From: an uncultured Prevotella sp.
GTDB taxonomy: Bacteria; Bacteroidota; Bacteroidia; Bacteroidales; Bacteroidaceae
DNA: 64,000 bases
NCBI GenBank assembly: GCA_900541335.1
Contig: UQJC01000003.1
Coordinates: 1-64,000, forward strand
Reading direction: 5' to 3'
The translations under genes and the position numbers were made by a program. The notes beneath the pieces are model-generated. The model had not been told where the DNA came from, searched no databases, and saw nothing but the letters and a program-made list of their open reading frames with translations. Shown in pieces: positions 1 to 8,977 of this stretch (positions are counted from its first letter, which is position 1; each line of letters opens with the position of its first letter).

Positions 1-48
1 CCATAGCAGAAGTAAACTATAGCACGGATAAAGTTGCATTCACTAATG

Positions 49-68
49 GGTCGCGGCATGCCGCGACC
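49..68. repeat. REP-like palindrome, copy 1
   Basis: A perfect 20-bp palindrome, GGTCGCGGCATGCCGCGACC, in the forward sense of the family (preceded by an extra G, followed by GTACAGC). Further copies lie at 27221, 44348, 61140 and 61207, all outside genes. This copy is bracketed by two near-identical 17-bp direct repeats, AAAGTTRCATTCACTAA, at 30-46 and 115-131. I see no gene in bases 1-203. Confidence 0.85.
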
Positions 69-203
69 GTACAGCACCAGCGATTCCCAAGCAGCAGTAA
101 CTACTGCCACCGAAAAAGTTACATTCACTAAAATCATTCCTTCTTTTCTCCCGCTATACCTATTCTTAAACCCATCTTCATTCTCTAAATCTTCCCCTAT
201 TGT

Positions 204-869
204 ATGGAAGTACTTTACGAAGACAATCATATCATCATCGTCAATAAGGACGCAGGCGAAATCGTGCAAGGCGATAAGACAGGCGACCGTCCCCTCAGTG
301 ATCAGGTGAAGGCCTATATCAAGGAGAAATATGCCAAGCCCGGTGAGGTGTTTCTCGGTGTCGTTCATCGCTTGGATCGCCCCGTCAGCGGTGTAGTCGT
401 CTTTGCCCGCACAAGTAAGGCACTGACGAGGCTCAACGAAATGTTTCGTACGGGTAAGGTGCAAAAAACGTATCATGCCATTGTGGGCAACTGTCCCGCT
501 GAGCCACAAGCCACTCTTTCGCATTGGCTCACTCGTAACGAAAAGCAGAATAAAGCCTATGCTCATCCGAGAGAAGTCAAGGGAAGCAAGCAGGCTGTGC
601 TTGACTATCAACTGCTGGCTTCATCGGAGCGTTACCACCTAGTCGAGGTACATTTGCATACGGGCCGCCATCATCAGATACGTTGCCAACTCGCCGCTAT
701 CGGTTGCCCGATTAAGGGTGACTTGAAGTATGGAGCTCCGCGTTCCAATCCCGATGGCTCCATCTGCTTGCATGCCCGCAGCGTCGCTTTTGAGCATCCC
801 GTCAGTCATCAGTTGATTCGCGTAGAAGCTCCTTATCCAGAGCGCATTCCGTTGTGGAATTGCTTTTGA
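204..869 (+). CDS. RluA-family RNA pseudouridine synthase
   Basis: A 221-residue protein that should isomerise uridine to pseudouridine in rRNA or tRNA in the cytoplasm. The family's catalytic motif is present at residues 55-63 (HRLDRPVSG), with Asp58 as the expected nucleophile. The later motif GRHHQIRCQLAAIG is also typical. There is no N-terminal S4 RNA-binding domain, so it resembles the short RluA/TruC-like members rather than RluC or RluD. The ATG at 204 puts the first beta strand (VLYEDNHIIIVNK) where the family starts. It stands alone: the upstream 200 bases hold only a repeat, and about 200 bases separate it from mtnN. The target uridine cannot be told from sequence. Confidence 0.9.
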   Translation: MEVLYEDNHIIIVNKDAGEIVQGDKTGDRPLSDQVKAYIKEKYAKPGEVFLGVVHRLDRPVSGVVVFARTSKALTRLNEMFRTGKVQKTYHAIVGNCPAEPQATLSHWLTRNEKQNKAYAHPREVKGSKQAVLDYQLLASSERYHLVEVHLHTGRHHQIRCQLAAIGCPIKGDLKYGAPRSNPDGSICLHARSVAFEHPVSHQLIRVEAPYPERIPLWNCF

Positions 870-904
870 TATAGTTAAATTATGATTACAGGGGGGGCGT
901 TTGC

Positions 905-935
905 TTGCAAATATTAAAACGAAACTTTATCTTTG
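905..935 (+). promoter_or_regulatory. Bacteroidetes-type promoter of mtnN-luxS
   Basis: TTG at 905-907, a 20-base spacer, then TATCTTTG at 928-935. This fits the Bacteroidetes sigma consensus TTG-N19/20-TAnnTTTG. Transcription would begin near 942 and leave an untranslated leader of about 130 bases before mtnN. That leader contains a 15-codon reading frame at 961-1008. Confidence 0.5.
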
Positions 936-1069
936 CGTCGTCTAATTTGTTGTAAAAGTCATGATACCTACGCAAAAAGCTATCCGACTCTGGAGCTTAT
1001 TTGTTTAGGAAAAAATGTAAGCAAATTTTCCTTACTCTGTAGAACACAAACCCATTAGACATACAACCT

Positions 1070-1762
1070 ATGGTTATAGGAATTATCAATGCCATGCAAA
1101 AAGAGCATGAGCAAATCGTCGCGCTGCTGCAAGAGGTTCAGACCGAAACGGTAGGGCGTTCGAGTTTTGTCAGCGGGACACTCAACGGTTGCCGACTTGT
1201 ACTCTTACAATGCGGTATCGGCAAGGTAAATGCTGCCGTTGGTGCCGTTGAACTCATTCATCATTTTCATCCCGACTTGTTGATTAACACGGGTGTAGCG
1301 GGAGGTATCGATGCTCGCTTGCAAGTGATGGACGTCGTAGCTGGTGAGCGCGTGGCTTACCACGATGTAGACTGCGGTCCCGAATCCGAACTCGGTCAAG
1401 TGCAGGGACTTCCGCTCTATTATGAGGCCGATCGCCGACTTTACGAAGCCGCCTTGCAGTTGCAAACGGCTACCCGTATTCATGGCGGCTTGATATGTAG
1501 CGGTGACCGCTTTATCACCGATCGCGCCCAACTGGATGCCATCAAGGCTCAGTTCCCTGACGGTCTCGCTGTTGACATGGAAAGTGGTGCGATAGCTCAG
1601 GTTTGCCACCTCTATCAGGTTCCCTTCTTGAGTTTCCGCATCATCAGCGACACACCTGGAGCTGAGGAACACTTTGCGCAGTACCAAAACTTTTGGGGCG
1701 AAATGGCTGACCGCTCTTTCGCTGTGACTCAATCTTTACTTGAAACGATTACGCGGCTATGA
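1070..1762 (+). CDS. mtnN: 5'-methylthioadenosine/S-adenosylhomocysteine nucleosidase
   Basis: A 230-residue cytosolic enzyme that cleaves adenine from 5'-methylthioadenosine and S-adenosylhomocysteine, giving methylthioribose or S-ribosylhomocysteine. Expected residues are present: Glu12 in the opening strand (MVIGIINAMQKE), the substrate loop CSGDRFITD near residue 143, VDMES at 168-172, and the catalytic Asp194 in SDTPG. Length and order match Pfs/MtnN of E. coli. Its stop overlaps the luxS start by four bases (ATGA), so the pair should be translationally coupled. The gene order follows the pathway, since MtnN makes the LuxS substrate. Confidence 0.95.
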   Translation: MVIGIINAMQKEHEQIVALLQEVQTETVGRSSFVSGTLNGCRLVLLQCGIGKVNAAVGAVELIHHFHPDLLINTGVAGGIDARLQVMDVVAGERVAYHDVDCGPESELGQVQGLPLYYEADRRLYEAALQLQTATRIHGGLICSGDRFITDRAQLDAIKAQFPDGLAVDMESGAIAQVCHLYQVPFLSFRIISDTPGAEEHFAQYQNFWGEMADRSFAVTQSLLETITRL

Positions 1763-2238
1763 AAAAGATACCCAGCTTTACAATTGACCACTTGCGCCTG
1801 GAGCGCGGTGTCTATGTGTCACGCCAAGACGTGGTAGGTGGTGAAACCGTGACGACCTTTGATGTACGAATGAAACTGGCGAATCGTGAACCGGTGCTCG
1901 GACAAGGGGCTATACATACCATCGAGCACTTGGCAGCCACTTTCTTGCGAAACCATCCTGTGTGGAAGGATCGCATCGTTTACTGGGGGCCAATGGGATG
2001 CTTAACTGGTAACTACCTGATTGTGAAAGGTGACGTGACTAGCCGTGAAATACTGCCGTTGTTGCAAGAAACCTTCCGCTTCATCGCTGAATACGATGGA
2101 GAAGTACCAGGCACAACGGCAAAGGATTGTGGCACCTATCTGCTTCACGACCTGCCCATGGCACGTTACGAGGCAGCTAAATACTTGAACGAAGTGTTGC
2201 TCTGTGCAACGGACAATAATCTCAACTATCCTGCCTAA
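1759..2238 (+). CDS. luxS: S-ribosylhomocysteine lyase (AI-2 synthase)
   Basis: A 159-residue metalloenzyme that splits S-ribosylhomocysteine into homocysteine and the AI-2 precursor DPD, completing the activated methyl cycle. The metal site is intact: His53 and His57 in HTIEHL plus Cys124 in KDCGTY. The catalytic pair is Glu56 and Cys81. The loop around Cys81 reads MGCLTGNY rather than the Proteobacterial GCRTGFY; from memory this is usual in Bacteroidetes LuxS proteins such as that of Porphyromonas. It overlaps mtnN by four bases and is followed by a strong terminator, so the two genes form a closed operon. AI-2 release is inferred, since no exporter or receptor is visible here. Confidence 0.95.
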   Translation: MKKIPSFTIDHLRLERGVYVSRQDVVGGETVTTFDVRMKLANREPVLGQGAIHTIEHLAATFLRNHPVWKDRIVYWGPMGCLTGNYLIVKGDVTSREILPLLQETFRFIAEYDGEVPGTTAKDCGTYLLHDLPMARYEAAKYLNEVLLCATDNNLNYPA

Positions 2239-2258
2239 GGATGGTGTTGAAGCCCAAT

Positions 2259-2306
2259 CGAACCGGTGGATTGGTGAAGAAATGCGCGAGTCCACCGATT
2301 CGTTTT
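2259..2306 (+). terminator. Terminator of mtnN-luxS
   Basis: Inverted repeat CGAACCGGTGGA (2259-2270) with TCCACCGATTCG (2291-2302), 11 of 12 positions paired, followed by TTTTG. It begins 20 bases after the luxS stop. Confidence 0.6.
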
Positions 2307-2393
2307 GCCAAGACCTTTCTCAAGGAATAGCTTATTCCACAACGAGAACCGTCTGATTCTATTGAAATAACATATTATTAATCCCCAAATACT

Positions 2394-3920
2394 ATGGAAA
2401 AAAAGATTACAATTCTTCTTTCCTCGCTTTGCTTGGCAGCGTCACTTCCGCTGACAGCCCAAGCTCAAAGTGATTTCAAGTTGGAGCAACAAACTCTCGC
2501 TAACCCCGAGAATACACCGCTTCCCGTTTTCCCCGTGCCGACCGAACGTCAGCTGAAGTGGAACGAAACAGAGTTTTATGCCTTCTATCACTATGGTATG
2601 AATACCTATACCGGCCTCGAGTGGGGTAATGGTGATGAAAATGTCAATCGTTTTGCACCTACGAAGGTGCCCAATCCTGAACAATGGTTGAAGGTAGCTC
2701 AATCAGCAGGCATGAAAGGCGGTATCGCCGTAATTAAACACCATGATGGTTTCTGCCTCTGGCCTACGAAAACAACGAAGCATAATGTGACGTCTTCAAG
2801 CAGTCAAAATGCGCAAAAGACCAATATTCCTAAGGATTTTGCTGCAGCCGCAAAGAAATTGGGTATGAAATACGGCTTCTACATTTCTCCTTGGGATCGT
2901 AACAATGCGCATTGGGGCGAAAAGAAAGATGGTGTTTATACCTCAACTTATACCAATGAAGTATTTTTGAGACAATGTGCTGAGGCTGCTGAATATGGTC
3001 ACGACCAATTTGAAATGTGGTTTGACGGCGCACGTGGTGGTGGCGGCTACTATGGTGGTGCTGGGGGTAGCCGTGATATCCCCAATGCCGACTTCTATTA
3101 CGATATTCCCAATCTTCGTGACTCTATCCATAAGGTTTGTCCCGAAATCATCCTTTGGGGTGTAGGCGGTGAAGCACGTTGGATCGGTAACGAAGCTGGC
3201 TGGGCCGGCGAAACCAACTGGGGAATGGGCGGCGGCGAATACGGCGACGAGAACGCTTGGCGCTGGAACCCGGGTGAAAGTGATGCGAAGGCAACCAGTG
3301 GTGGTTGGTTCTGGCATGCAGGCGAAACGATTCACTCTGCTGAACGCCTTTTCCAAATGTACCTCGAAACCGTGGGACGCAATGCTACGCTTATCTTGAA
3401 CCTCCCGCCCGATCAGAGTGGTTATCTCCCCGATCACACGGTGAACCGTATGAAGGAATTGGGTCAGATGATGAAGACCCGTCTTGGAAACGACTTGGCT
3501 CGCACAGCTAAGGTTGTGGCTACGGAAGAACGTACGAAGGGCGACACGACTACTTATGTGGCTACGAACGTTATCGACGACAATAAGAATACCTACTGGG
3601 CAACCAATGACGGTACGACCTCTGCTACGTTGACCTTTACGTGGGACGAAGCAAAGGATATCCGTTACGTCTCTATGATGGAATTTATCCGTTTGGGACA
3701 GCGTGTCAAGAGCTTTACCATTGAAACGAGCGAAGACGGTCAGACCTTTACGAAGCGTGGAGGTAACATTAAGACGACAACAATTGGTTACAAGCGTATC
3801 ATTCCTCTCAATGGCAGCACGTCAAACAGCTACGCTAACCCCGTACGCGCCAAGGTGGTGAAGATTACCATCAATGATGCAAAGGCTTGTCCGTTGCTCC
3901 ACACTGTTTCTATCTACTAA
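2394..3920 (+). CDS. Secreted alpha-L-fucosidase, GH29 with C-terminal F5/8-type domain
   Basis: A 508-residue exported glycosidase expected to release alpha-linked fucose from glycans. A signal peptide covers about residues 1-25 (cleavage near AQAQ). The GH29 barrel spans about 45-360. It carries HHDGFCLWPT (116-125) and the putative nucleophile Asp211 in FEMWFDGA. Residues 370-508 form a discoidin-like domain (AKVVATEERTKG...TYWATNDG), probably for carbohydrate binding. The pattern resembles the GH29 B subgroup, which prefers branched Lewis-type linkages, but the linkage is inference. Only 17 bases separate it from the GH16 gene, so they are probably co-transcribed. No SusC/SusD pair is adjacent, so this is not a classical polysaccharide utilisation locus within the window. 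Confidence 0.9.
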   Translation: MEKKITILLSSLCLAASLPLTAQAQSDFKLEQQTLANPENTPLPVFPVPTERQLKWNETEFYAFYHYGMNTYTGLEWGNGDENVNRFAPTKVPNPEQWLKVAQSAGMKGGIAVIKHHDGFCLWPTKTTKHNVTSSSSQNAQKTNIPKDFAAAAKKLGMKYGFYISPWDRNNAHWGEKKDGVYTSTYTNEVFLRQCAEAAEYGHDQFEMWFDGARGGGGYYGGAGGSRDIPNADFYYDIPNLRDSIHKVCPEIILWGVGGEARWIGNEAGWAGETNWGMGGGEYGDENAWRWNPGESDAKATSGGWFWHAGETIHSAERLFQMYLETVGRNATLILNLPPDQSGYLPDHTVNRMKELGQMMKTRLGNDLARTAKVVATEERTKGDTTTYVATNVIDDNKNTYWATNDGTTSATLTFTWDEAKDIRYVSMMEFIRLGQRVKSFTIETSEDGQTFTKRGGNIKTTTIGYKRIIPLNGSTSNSYANPVRAKVVKITINDAKACPLLHTVSIY

Positions 3921-3937
3921 TATACAACTGATTCACC

Positions 3938-6900
3938 ATGAATATTAAGAAATATATCAGTCTGGCAGGATTACTCTTTCCTCTCGGTCTGGCTGCCCAA
4001 ACTGAAGCTCAAAAGGTCATTTGTGATTTCGAAAGCGATAAGGGCTACACCAAGGTAGGTGTATATGATACTTGGGAGAATTCTCCTTTCCGCACTGGCA
4101 AGCTAACGGGCAATGTAAAGGTTTGCAACAACCCGATGACCGAGGTAGACTCTATCCTCGGTTTCGCACCGAACGATTCAAAGCACGTATTGGGTGTACA
4201 GCGTTCGCGCTATGGTAGTAATACCTTTGGTGCACTCGTGGCATTGAAGGAACCCATTGCTTTGACGTTTGAGAAGAAGTATATCCGTGTCAAAGTTTAT
4301 ACGACAGAAGAAAGTCGCTTCATGCTCATTGGCTTGGGTAAGCGTAAGGACCGCCCGGGACAGAGCAATATGACGGAACAGCTTTGGGAAACCAGCATGA
4401 CAAAAGTGGGTGCTGGCAAATGGTTTGATGCTGTATTCCCCATCAGTGGTAATCCGGGAGCAGAATTGCACAATTTGCTGATTGTGCCCGATCTCGCTTC
4501 ACCGCACAACCGCAAGAGTGACTTCCTGTTCTACATCGACGAAATCGACTTGAGCAACGACCCGACGCCGCGTTTCACGAGCACGTATTATGCCATCAAT
4601 TATGATGAAGTACAGGTGCAAGACCGTGGCGACCGTAACTTGACTTCGATTTCATTCCAGGCTGCAGGACAGAAGGCTCAGACCTTGGACGTGAAGCAAG
4701 GCGATTCACGCAAGCTCTATACGAAGTTGTTGAACAAGAGCTTTACAGCCAAGGCTGGTCAAAAGATTACGCCGACCTTTAGCTATAAGGGTAACTGGAT
4801 GAATGGTTACGTTTATCTGGACGTGAAGCAGGACGGCCGTTTCAATGTTGTAGCAGACGGTACGAATGTGACGGACAAGACAGACATCATGTCTTTCTCT
4901 AACTATAATGGTAAGAACAGCGAAGGCAAGGCTACAGCCAATGGTGGTAATGTATTGAATCCGCCTGCCTTCACCATCCCAGCTGATTTGAAACCGGGTA
5001 TTTACCGCTTGCGTTACAAGGTTGACTGGTCTGAAGTAAATCCGGGTGGTAATACGTCAAGTGGCAATAGCATCGTGGCAAACGGTGGTGCAATTGTTGA
5101 TACCCGTCTCATCATTCACGAAGACCACGTAACCATCAAGCGCGGTAGCCGTGGTACGAGTGGCGGTTTGAACGGCGATGTGTTGAACTCAAAGGGCGAA
5201 AAGCTCGAACAGGAACAGATTCCGTTCGGACAGCCTTATACGGTGAAGGTTAAGCCTGCTCCGGGCTTTAAGTTCTCTCACTTCCTCATCCGTCACGGTC
5301 AGATTAACCAAGACAGCTTGGTTTACGATACGCCGCAATACTTCGACGTAACAGTACCGGGTTATAAGGTGAAGAATGATACCTATGTAATTCCCGCTGA
5401 GTATGTGGATGGTGATGTAGAAATCACGCCGTACTTCAAGAGTACAACGGGCGATACGGGGGAAGAGGGCGCTTATGCCATCAACTTCGATAAGACGTTG
5501 GAAATTACGCGTACTGACCGTAAGTTGAACAGCTTTACCATGGCTACCAGCTCTAACGAGCGTACTAAGGTGACACTGGCTACAGGTGGTAAGAACTTGG
5601 TCTATCGTTCGATGATGGACACCGAAGTATCGGTTCGTCCCGGTGACCAAGTAACAACGACTACGGACTATACGGGTCGTGCCATGCACGGCTACCTTTA
5701 CATCGACTTTAACAACGATGGTGAGTTTTCAACCGATTTGGCTGCAAACGGTAAGCCCGCAGAAGGTGGCGAATTGGTAGCTTATTCACACTATGAAGGT
5801 AAGAACAGCCTCGGTGAAACTGTCAATGCAGGTTCTGTGGCTGTAGGTATCCCGGTTTTTACCGTTCCCACTGATCTTCCCGCTGGCAATTACCGCGCCC
5901 GCTACAAGATCGACTGGTCAAACATTGACCCTGCTGGTCAGTGGGCACAAGGCGGTAACAACCAAATCGACGCAAACGGTGGTTACGTTGTAGACTTCTT
6001 GTTGAACGTACACCCTGAAAAGTCCGACCTCGACATCCGTACAACCAACGGTTCGATTGTCGGTGCGAACAACACCGGTATGCCTCAAAAGGCAACCTTC
6101 GGTCAGGCGCTTGGCATTTTGCCCGTTGCTGCGGCTGAGGGTTATGCAGCCAAGGAGCTCATCGTGCGTCATGGACACGACCTCGACGGTGACCAATACA
6201 TCATGGGCAACCGTCAGTGGAAGGAAGATACGCTTGCCATTACAACCAAGAGCTTGCCCGCTTCGATGATGAACGGTGAGGTGCGTATTACGGCTGACTT
6301 CCAGCCCAGCGCAGACGCTGCTTATGCATTGAAGTTCTTTGATGAGTTTGATCAAGAGGACGGCAAGGTAGATTTGACGAAGTGGAGCTATCGTAATCGT
6401 ACGGACGGAGTGACCTGGGCACGCTTCATTGCCACGACTCCTGAAGGTCGTGAAATGACTTCATCTGTCAAGAATGGTAAGTATGTAGCCCAATGCTTTG
6501 CCAATCCCTTCGACGCTGAGAAAGACAACAAGGGTAACAAACTTGAAATGATTAGTGGTGCCATTCACTCGGAGAAGACGTTTGCCTTTACTTATGGTAA
6601 GGTAGAAGGCCGTATGACAACGACACCCCACACGGGTAACTTCCCCGCTTTCTGGATGATGCCTGTTGACGGACAAGGCGGCTGGCCCGCTTGCGGTGAA
6701 ATCGATATTTGGGAACAGATTGATATGGAAAACAAATCCTACCACACGATTCACTCAGAGTGGGGTAACACTCACGGTCAAGCCAACAACCCGAAAAAGA
6801 GCTATACACAAAATAACGTTGTAGCCGACCAATACCATGTATTCGGTTTTGAGTGGACGGATAAGTTGCTTACCTGGTATGTAGACGGCAAGAGAGTCTT

Positions 6901-7294
6901 CTCTTACGCCAAGAAGGAAGGTGATCAGAATGCTTTGAACAAAGGTCAGTGGCCGTTTGACAAGGATTTCTACCTCATTCTCAATCAGAGTGTAGGTAAT
7001 GGTACTTGGGCAAAGCCTCATGACAAGGGTTTCACGTACGAAACGCTCTTCGACTGGGTACGTGTTTATCAAAAGCCCGGTCAGACCACAGGTGTAGAAG
7101 AGGCTGTGACCTCAACGCTTGACTTCTACATCCAGCCCGGTAAGATTCGCCTCGTTGCTCCTGTGCGTCAGCACGTTCGCATTGTAGACCTGCAGGGTCG
7201 CACGATGTTCAACAGTGAAGTACAGGGTAATGTAGACGTAACTCTTCCCCAAGGTGTTTACGTGCTGAACGGCAATAAGGTGTTGGTTCCCTAA
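3938..7294 (+). CDS. Multidomain secreted GH16 endo-glycanase with GEVED-like domains and T9SS-like tail
   Basis: A 1,118-residue surface or secreted protein. After a signal peptide (cleavage near LAAQTEA, residue 20) comes a jelly-roll-like N-terminal region (about 27-220). Two GEVED-type modules follow, at about 233-398 and 512-691; each has GYxYxDxxxDGxF and PPAFTIP- or GIPVFTVP-like strands followed by YRxRYKxDWS. A GH16 catalytic domain occupies about 796-1052, with the retaining motif GEIDIWEQ (nucleophile Glu921, acid/base Glu926). The last 60 residues (DFYIQPGKIRLVA...QGRTMFN...GVYVLNGNKVLVP) resemble a T9SS type A sorting domain. GH16 enzymes cut beta-1,3/1,4-glucans, galactans or mucin O-glycans. 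Pairing with a fucosidase favours a fucosylated substrate, but this is inference. Confidence 0.88.
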   Translation: MNIKKYISLAGLLFPLGLAAQTEAQKVICDFESDKGYTKVGVYDTWENSPFRTGKLTGNVKVCNNPMTEVDSILGFAPNDSKHVLGVQRSRYGSNTFGALVALKEPIALTFEKKYIRVKVYTTEESRFMLIGLGKRKDRPGQSNMTEQLWETSMTKVGAGKWFDAVFPISGNPGAELHNLLIVPDLASPHNRKSDFLFYIDEIDLSNDPTPRFTSTYYAINYDEVQVQDRGDRNLTSISFQAAGQKAQTLDVKQGDSRKLYTKLLNKSFTAKAGQKITPTFSYKGNWMNGYVYLDVKQDGRFNVVADGTNVTDKTDIMSFSNYNGKNSEGKATANGGNVLNPPAFTIPADLKPGIYRLRYKVDWSEVNPGGNTSSGNSIVANGGAIVDTRLIIHEDHVTIKRGSRGTSGGLNGDVLNSKGEKLEQEQIPFGQPYTVKVKPAPGFKFSHFLIRHGQINQDSLVYDTPQYFDVTVPGYKVKNDTYVIPAEYVDGDVEITPYFKSTTGDTGEEGAYAINFDKTLEITRTDRKLNSFTMATSSNERTKVTLATGGKNLVYRSMMDTEVSVRPGDQVTTTTDYTGRAMHGYLYIDFNNDGEFSTDLAANGKPAEGGELVAYSHYEGKNSLGETVNAGSVAVGIPVFTVPTDLPAGNYRARYKIDWSNIDPAGQWAQGGNNQIDANGGYVVDFLLNVHPEKSDLDIRTTNGSIVGANNTGMPQKATFGQALGILPVAAAEGYAAKELIVRHGHDLDGDQYIMGNRQWKEDTLAITTKSLPASMMNGEVRITADFQPSADAAYALKFFDEFDQEDGKVDLTKWSYRNRTDGVTWARFIATTPEGREMTSSVKNGKYVAQCFANPFDAEKDNKGNKLEMISGAIHSEKTFAFTYGKVEGRMTTTPHTGNFPAFWMMPVDGQGGWPACGEIDIWEQIDMENKSYHTIHSEWGNTHGQANNPKKSYTQNNVVADQYHVFGFEWTDKLLTWYVDGKRVFSYAKKEGDQNALNKGQWPFDKDFYLILNQSVGNGTWAKPHDKGFTYETLFDWVRVYQKPGQTTGVEEAVTSTLDFYIQPGKIRLVAPVRQHVRIVDLQGRTMFNSEVQGNVDVTLPQGVYVLNGNKVLVP

Positions 7295-7341
7295 CGACCT
7301 TGGCTTTCTCTCCTCCGAGGAGGGAAAGGAACAATACAATG

Positions 7342-7383
7342 AAAAAAGGATGCATGCCCGTGAAGGGGGTGCATCCTTTTTTT
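7342..7383 (+). terminator. Terminator of the GH29-GH16 genes
   Basis: AAAAGGATGCA pairs with TGCATCCTTTT across a 15-base GC-rich loop and runs into a seven-T tract. A second hairpin (CTCCTC-CG-AGGAGG, about 7308-7322) lies between it and the GH16 stop. Confidence 0.85.
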
Positions 7384-7545
7384 GATTAGTAGTGTGGAGT
7401 TCCTTACTTTATGTAACAGTGCATGGATACCAATTTGTATGATGAACGGATGGCAGGGGGCTTCTTATGAATTTGTTATTGATCTTGTAGAGTAAGTAAG
7501 GTAGGAAATCCGTATTTTCGCATCGTCAAATCGTTTTACTTTCTC

Positions 7546-8181
7546 ATGAAACTAATCTATTTCCACGGCTTTGCCTCTTCCGGTGCATCGGGCACGGTGC
7601 AACTTTTGCGTAAGATCTTTCCTTCGGGTGAAATCATTGCTCCTGACATCCCTGTTGATCCCGAAGAGGCTTTGCCTATGCTCAAGGAACTCGTAGAAAC
7701 GGAACAACCTGATGTGATTGTCGGTACCAGTATGGGCGGTATGTATGCTCAGCAGATGCACGGCTATTTACGCGTCTGTGTGAATCCAGCTTTTCGCATG
7801 TCCACCATGAGCAAAACCTTGCACACAGGTGTACACAAGTGGCTCAATGGTCGAAAAGACCACGAAAAGGAATTTCGCGTGACGAACGACACGCTCAAGC
7901 ACTTCAATCAGATGGAGCGCACGCAGTTTGACGGTATCACGCCCGAGGACCGTGAACTTTGTTACGGGCTCTTCGGTATTCGTGATACTTCGGTCAATCC
8001 CGTCAATGCGTACAATACGTTTACGAAGTATTACGCCCATGCGGAACGCTTTGAGGGAGAACACCAACTAAATGATAAGGTAATCCATAAAGTGCTTCTT
8101 CCGTTGCTTAAGCAATTGCTCGGTGAGAAGTATGACGAAGCTATTCAGCCTCCCCTTCCCGACTATATGAAGTGGCAGTAA
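7546..8181 (+). CDS. YqiA/YcfP-type alpha/beta-hydrolase (putative esterase)
   Basis: A 211-residue cytosolic protein of the UPF0227 alpha/beta-hydrolase group. It opens with the strand and oxyanion loop LIYFHGFASSGASGT (residues 3-17) and has the nucleophile elbow GTSMGGMYA with the candidate catalytic Ser around residue 63. EGEHQLND near residue 173 probably supplies the catalytic His. E. coli YqiA hydrolyses short acyl esters in vitro; the natural substrate here is unknown. It stands as a single gene between two terminators. The upstream TATTTTCG at 7513-7520 is a weak match to the Bacteroidetes -7 element. Confidence 0.8.
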   Translation: MKLIYFHGFASSGASGTVQLLRKIFPSGEIIAPDIPVDPEEALPMLKELVETEQPDVIVGTSMGGMYAQQMHGYLRVCVNPAFRMSTMSKTLHTGVHKWLNGRKDHEKEFRVTNDTLKHFNQMERTQFDGITPEDRELCYGLFGIRDTSVNPVNAYNTFTKYYAHAERFEGEHQLNDKVIHKVLLPLLKQLLGEKYDEAIQPPLPDYMKWQ

Positions 8182-8233
8182 GTCAACGTTTCGAAATCCG
8201 TTGGTGTGCGAACTTCCTGTTTTTGTAAAAGAA

Positions 8234-8284
8234 AAAGCCCCGTGTCTTGTCAAGCTCTGTAAGCGACAAGACGCGGGGCTTTGT
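8234..8284. terminator. Bidirectional terminator between the convergent esterase and rsmD genes
   Basis: AAGCCCCGTGTCTTGTC (from 8235) pairs with GACAAGACGCGGGGCTT with one mismatch and a loop of about 15 bases. A-rich and T-rich flanks on both sides suit termination in either direction. Confidence 0.85.
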
Positions 8285-8311
8285 TTGGTAGATGAGTGAA
8301 GTCGTTTTTCT

Positions 8312-8884
8312 TTATTCAACCGCAGTTTGTTCCTCTTCTCCTTCCTCCTTGGTAGGACGGCGGAAGAAGCTAAAGTTTACACTTCCGTAGGCGCGGTGTT
8401 CGAGGAAGTCGGGACGGTCAGAGAAATCATAATTCTTGCCATGCTCCAGGACAAAGAGAGTGTGGTCATGGACTAAGGCAGAGGACATGACACGGTCGGG
8501 AAGTTCGGCGAGTTCGGGAAGCGCATAGGGAGGGTCAGCAAAGACGAGGTCGAACGATTCGCGGGCACGGCTGATGTAGCGCAAAGCATCGCCACAGAGT
8601 GGGGTCCAATGGGCATCGTCGAGGGTGCGACAGCATTGGTTGATAAAGCTGAAGTGACGGCGGTCTTTTTCTACCGTCAGCACTCGGCAACCGCGGGAGA
8701 GCAGTTCCAGGGAAATGGAACCAGTGCCTCCGAAAAGATCGAGCGCACTCGTTTCCTCGAAGTCAAGGTAAGCACGCAATACATTAAATAAATTCTCTTT
8801 GGCAAAGTCCGTTGTGGGACGCGCCTTGAAGGTGCGCGGCACTTCAAAATGCCGTCCTTTATATTTACCAGTAATGATACGCAT
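8312..8884 (-). CDS. rsmD: 16S rRNA (guanine966-N2)-methyltransferase
   Basis: A 190-residue Rossmann-fold methyltransferase that methylates G966 of 16S rRNA in the 30S subunit, using S-adenosylmethionine. The start MRIITGKYKGRHFEVP and the segment RPTTDFAKENLFNVL are characteristic. Motif I is LDLFGGTGSISLE (residues 48-60), and the catalytic motif FADPPYALPEL carries the DPPY tetrad. The acidic C-terminal tail is longer than in E. coli. It lies 93 bases downstream of the DUF3822 gene; from memory these two are neighbours in other Bacteroidetes, which suggests co-expression. Confidence 0.92.
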   Translation of the reverse strand: MRIITGKYKGRHFEVPRTFKARPTTDFAKENLFNVLRAYLDFEETSALDLFGGTGSISLELLSRGCRVLTVEKDRRHFSFINQCCRTLDDAHWTPLCGDALRYISRARESFDLVFADPPYALPELAELPDRVMSSALVHDHTLFVLEHGKNYDFSDRPDFLEHRAYGSVNFSFFRRPTKEEGEEEQTAVE

Positions 8885-8977
8885 GAGAAGGATTGTAAGT
8901 TTGGATGAAAAGATAAATGTTTGGGAAAGAGGAGGCTGTCGCCGGTGGGCTGCAAGCGTCAGGCAGAAGCGACCCTC

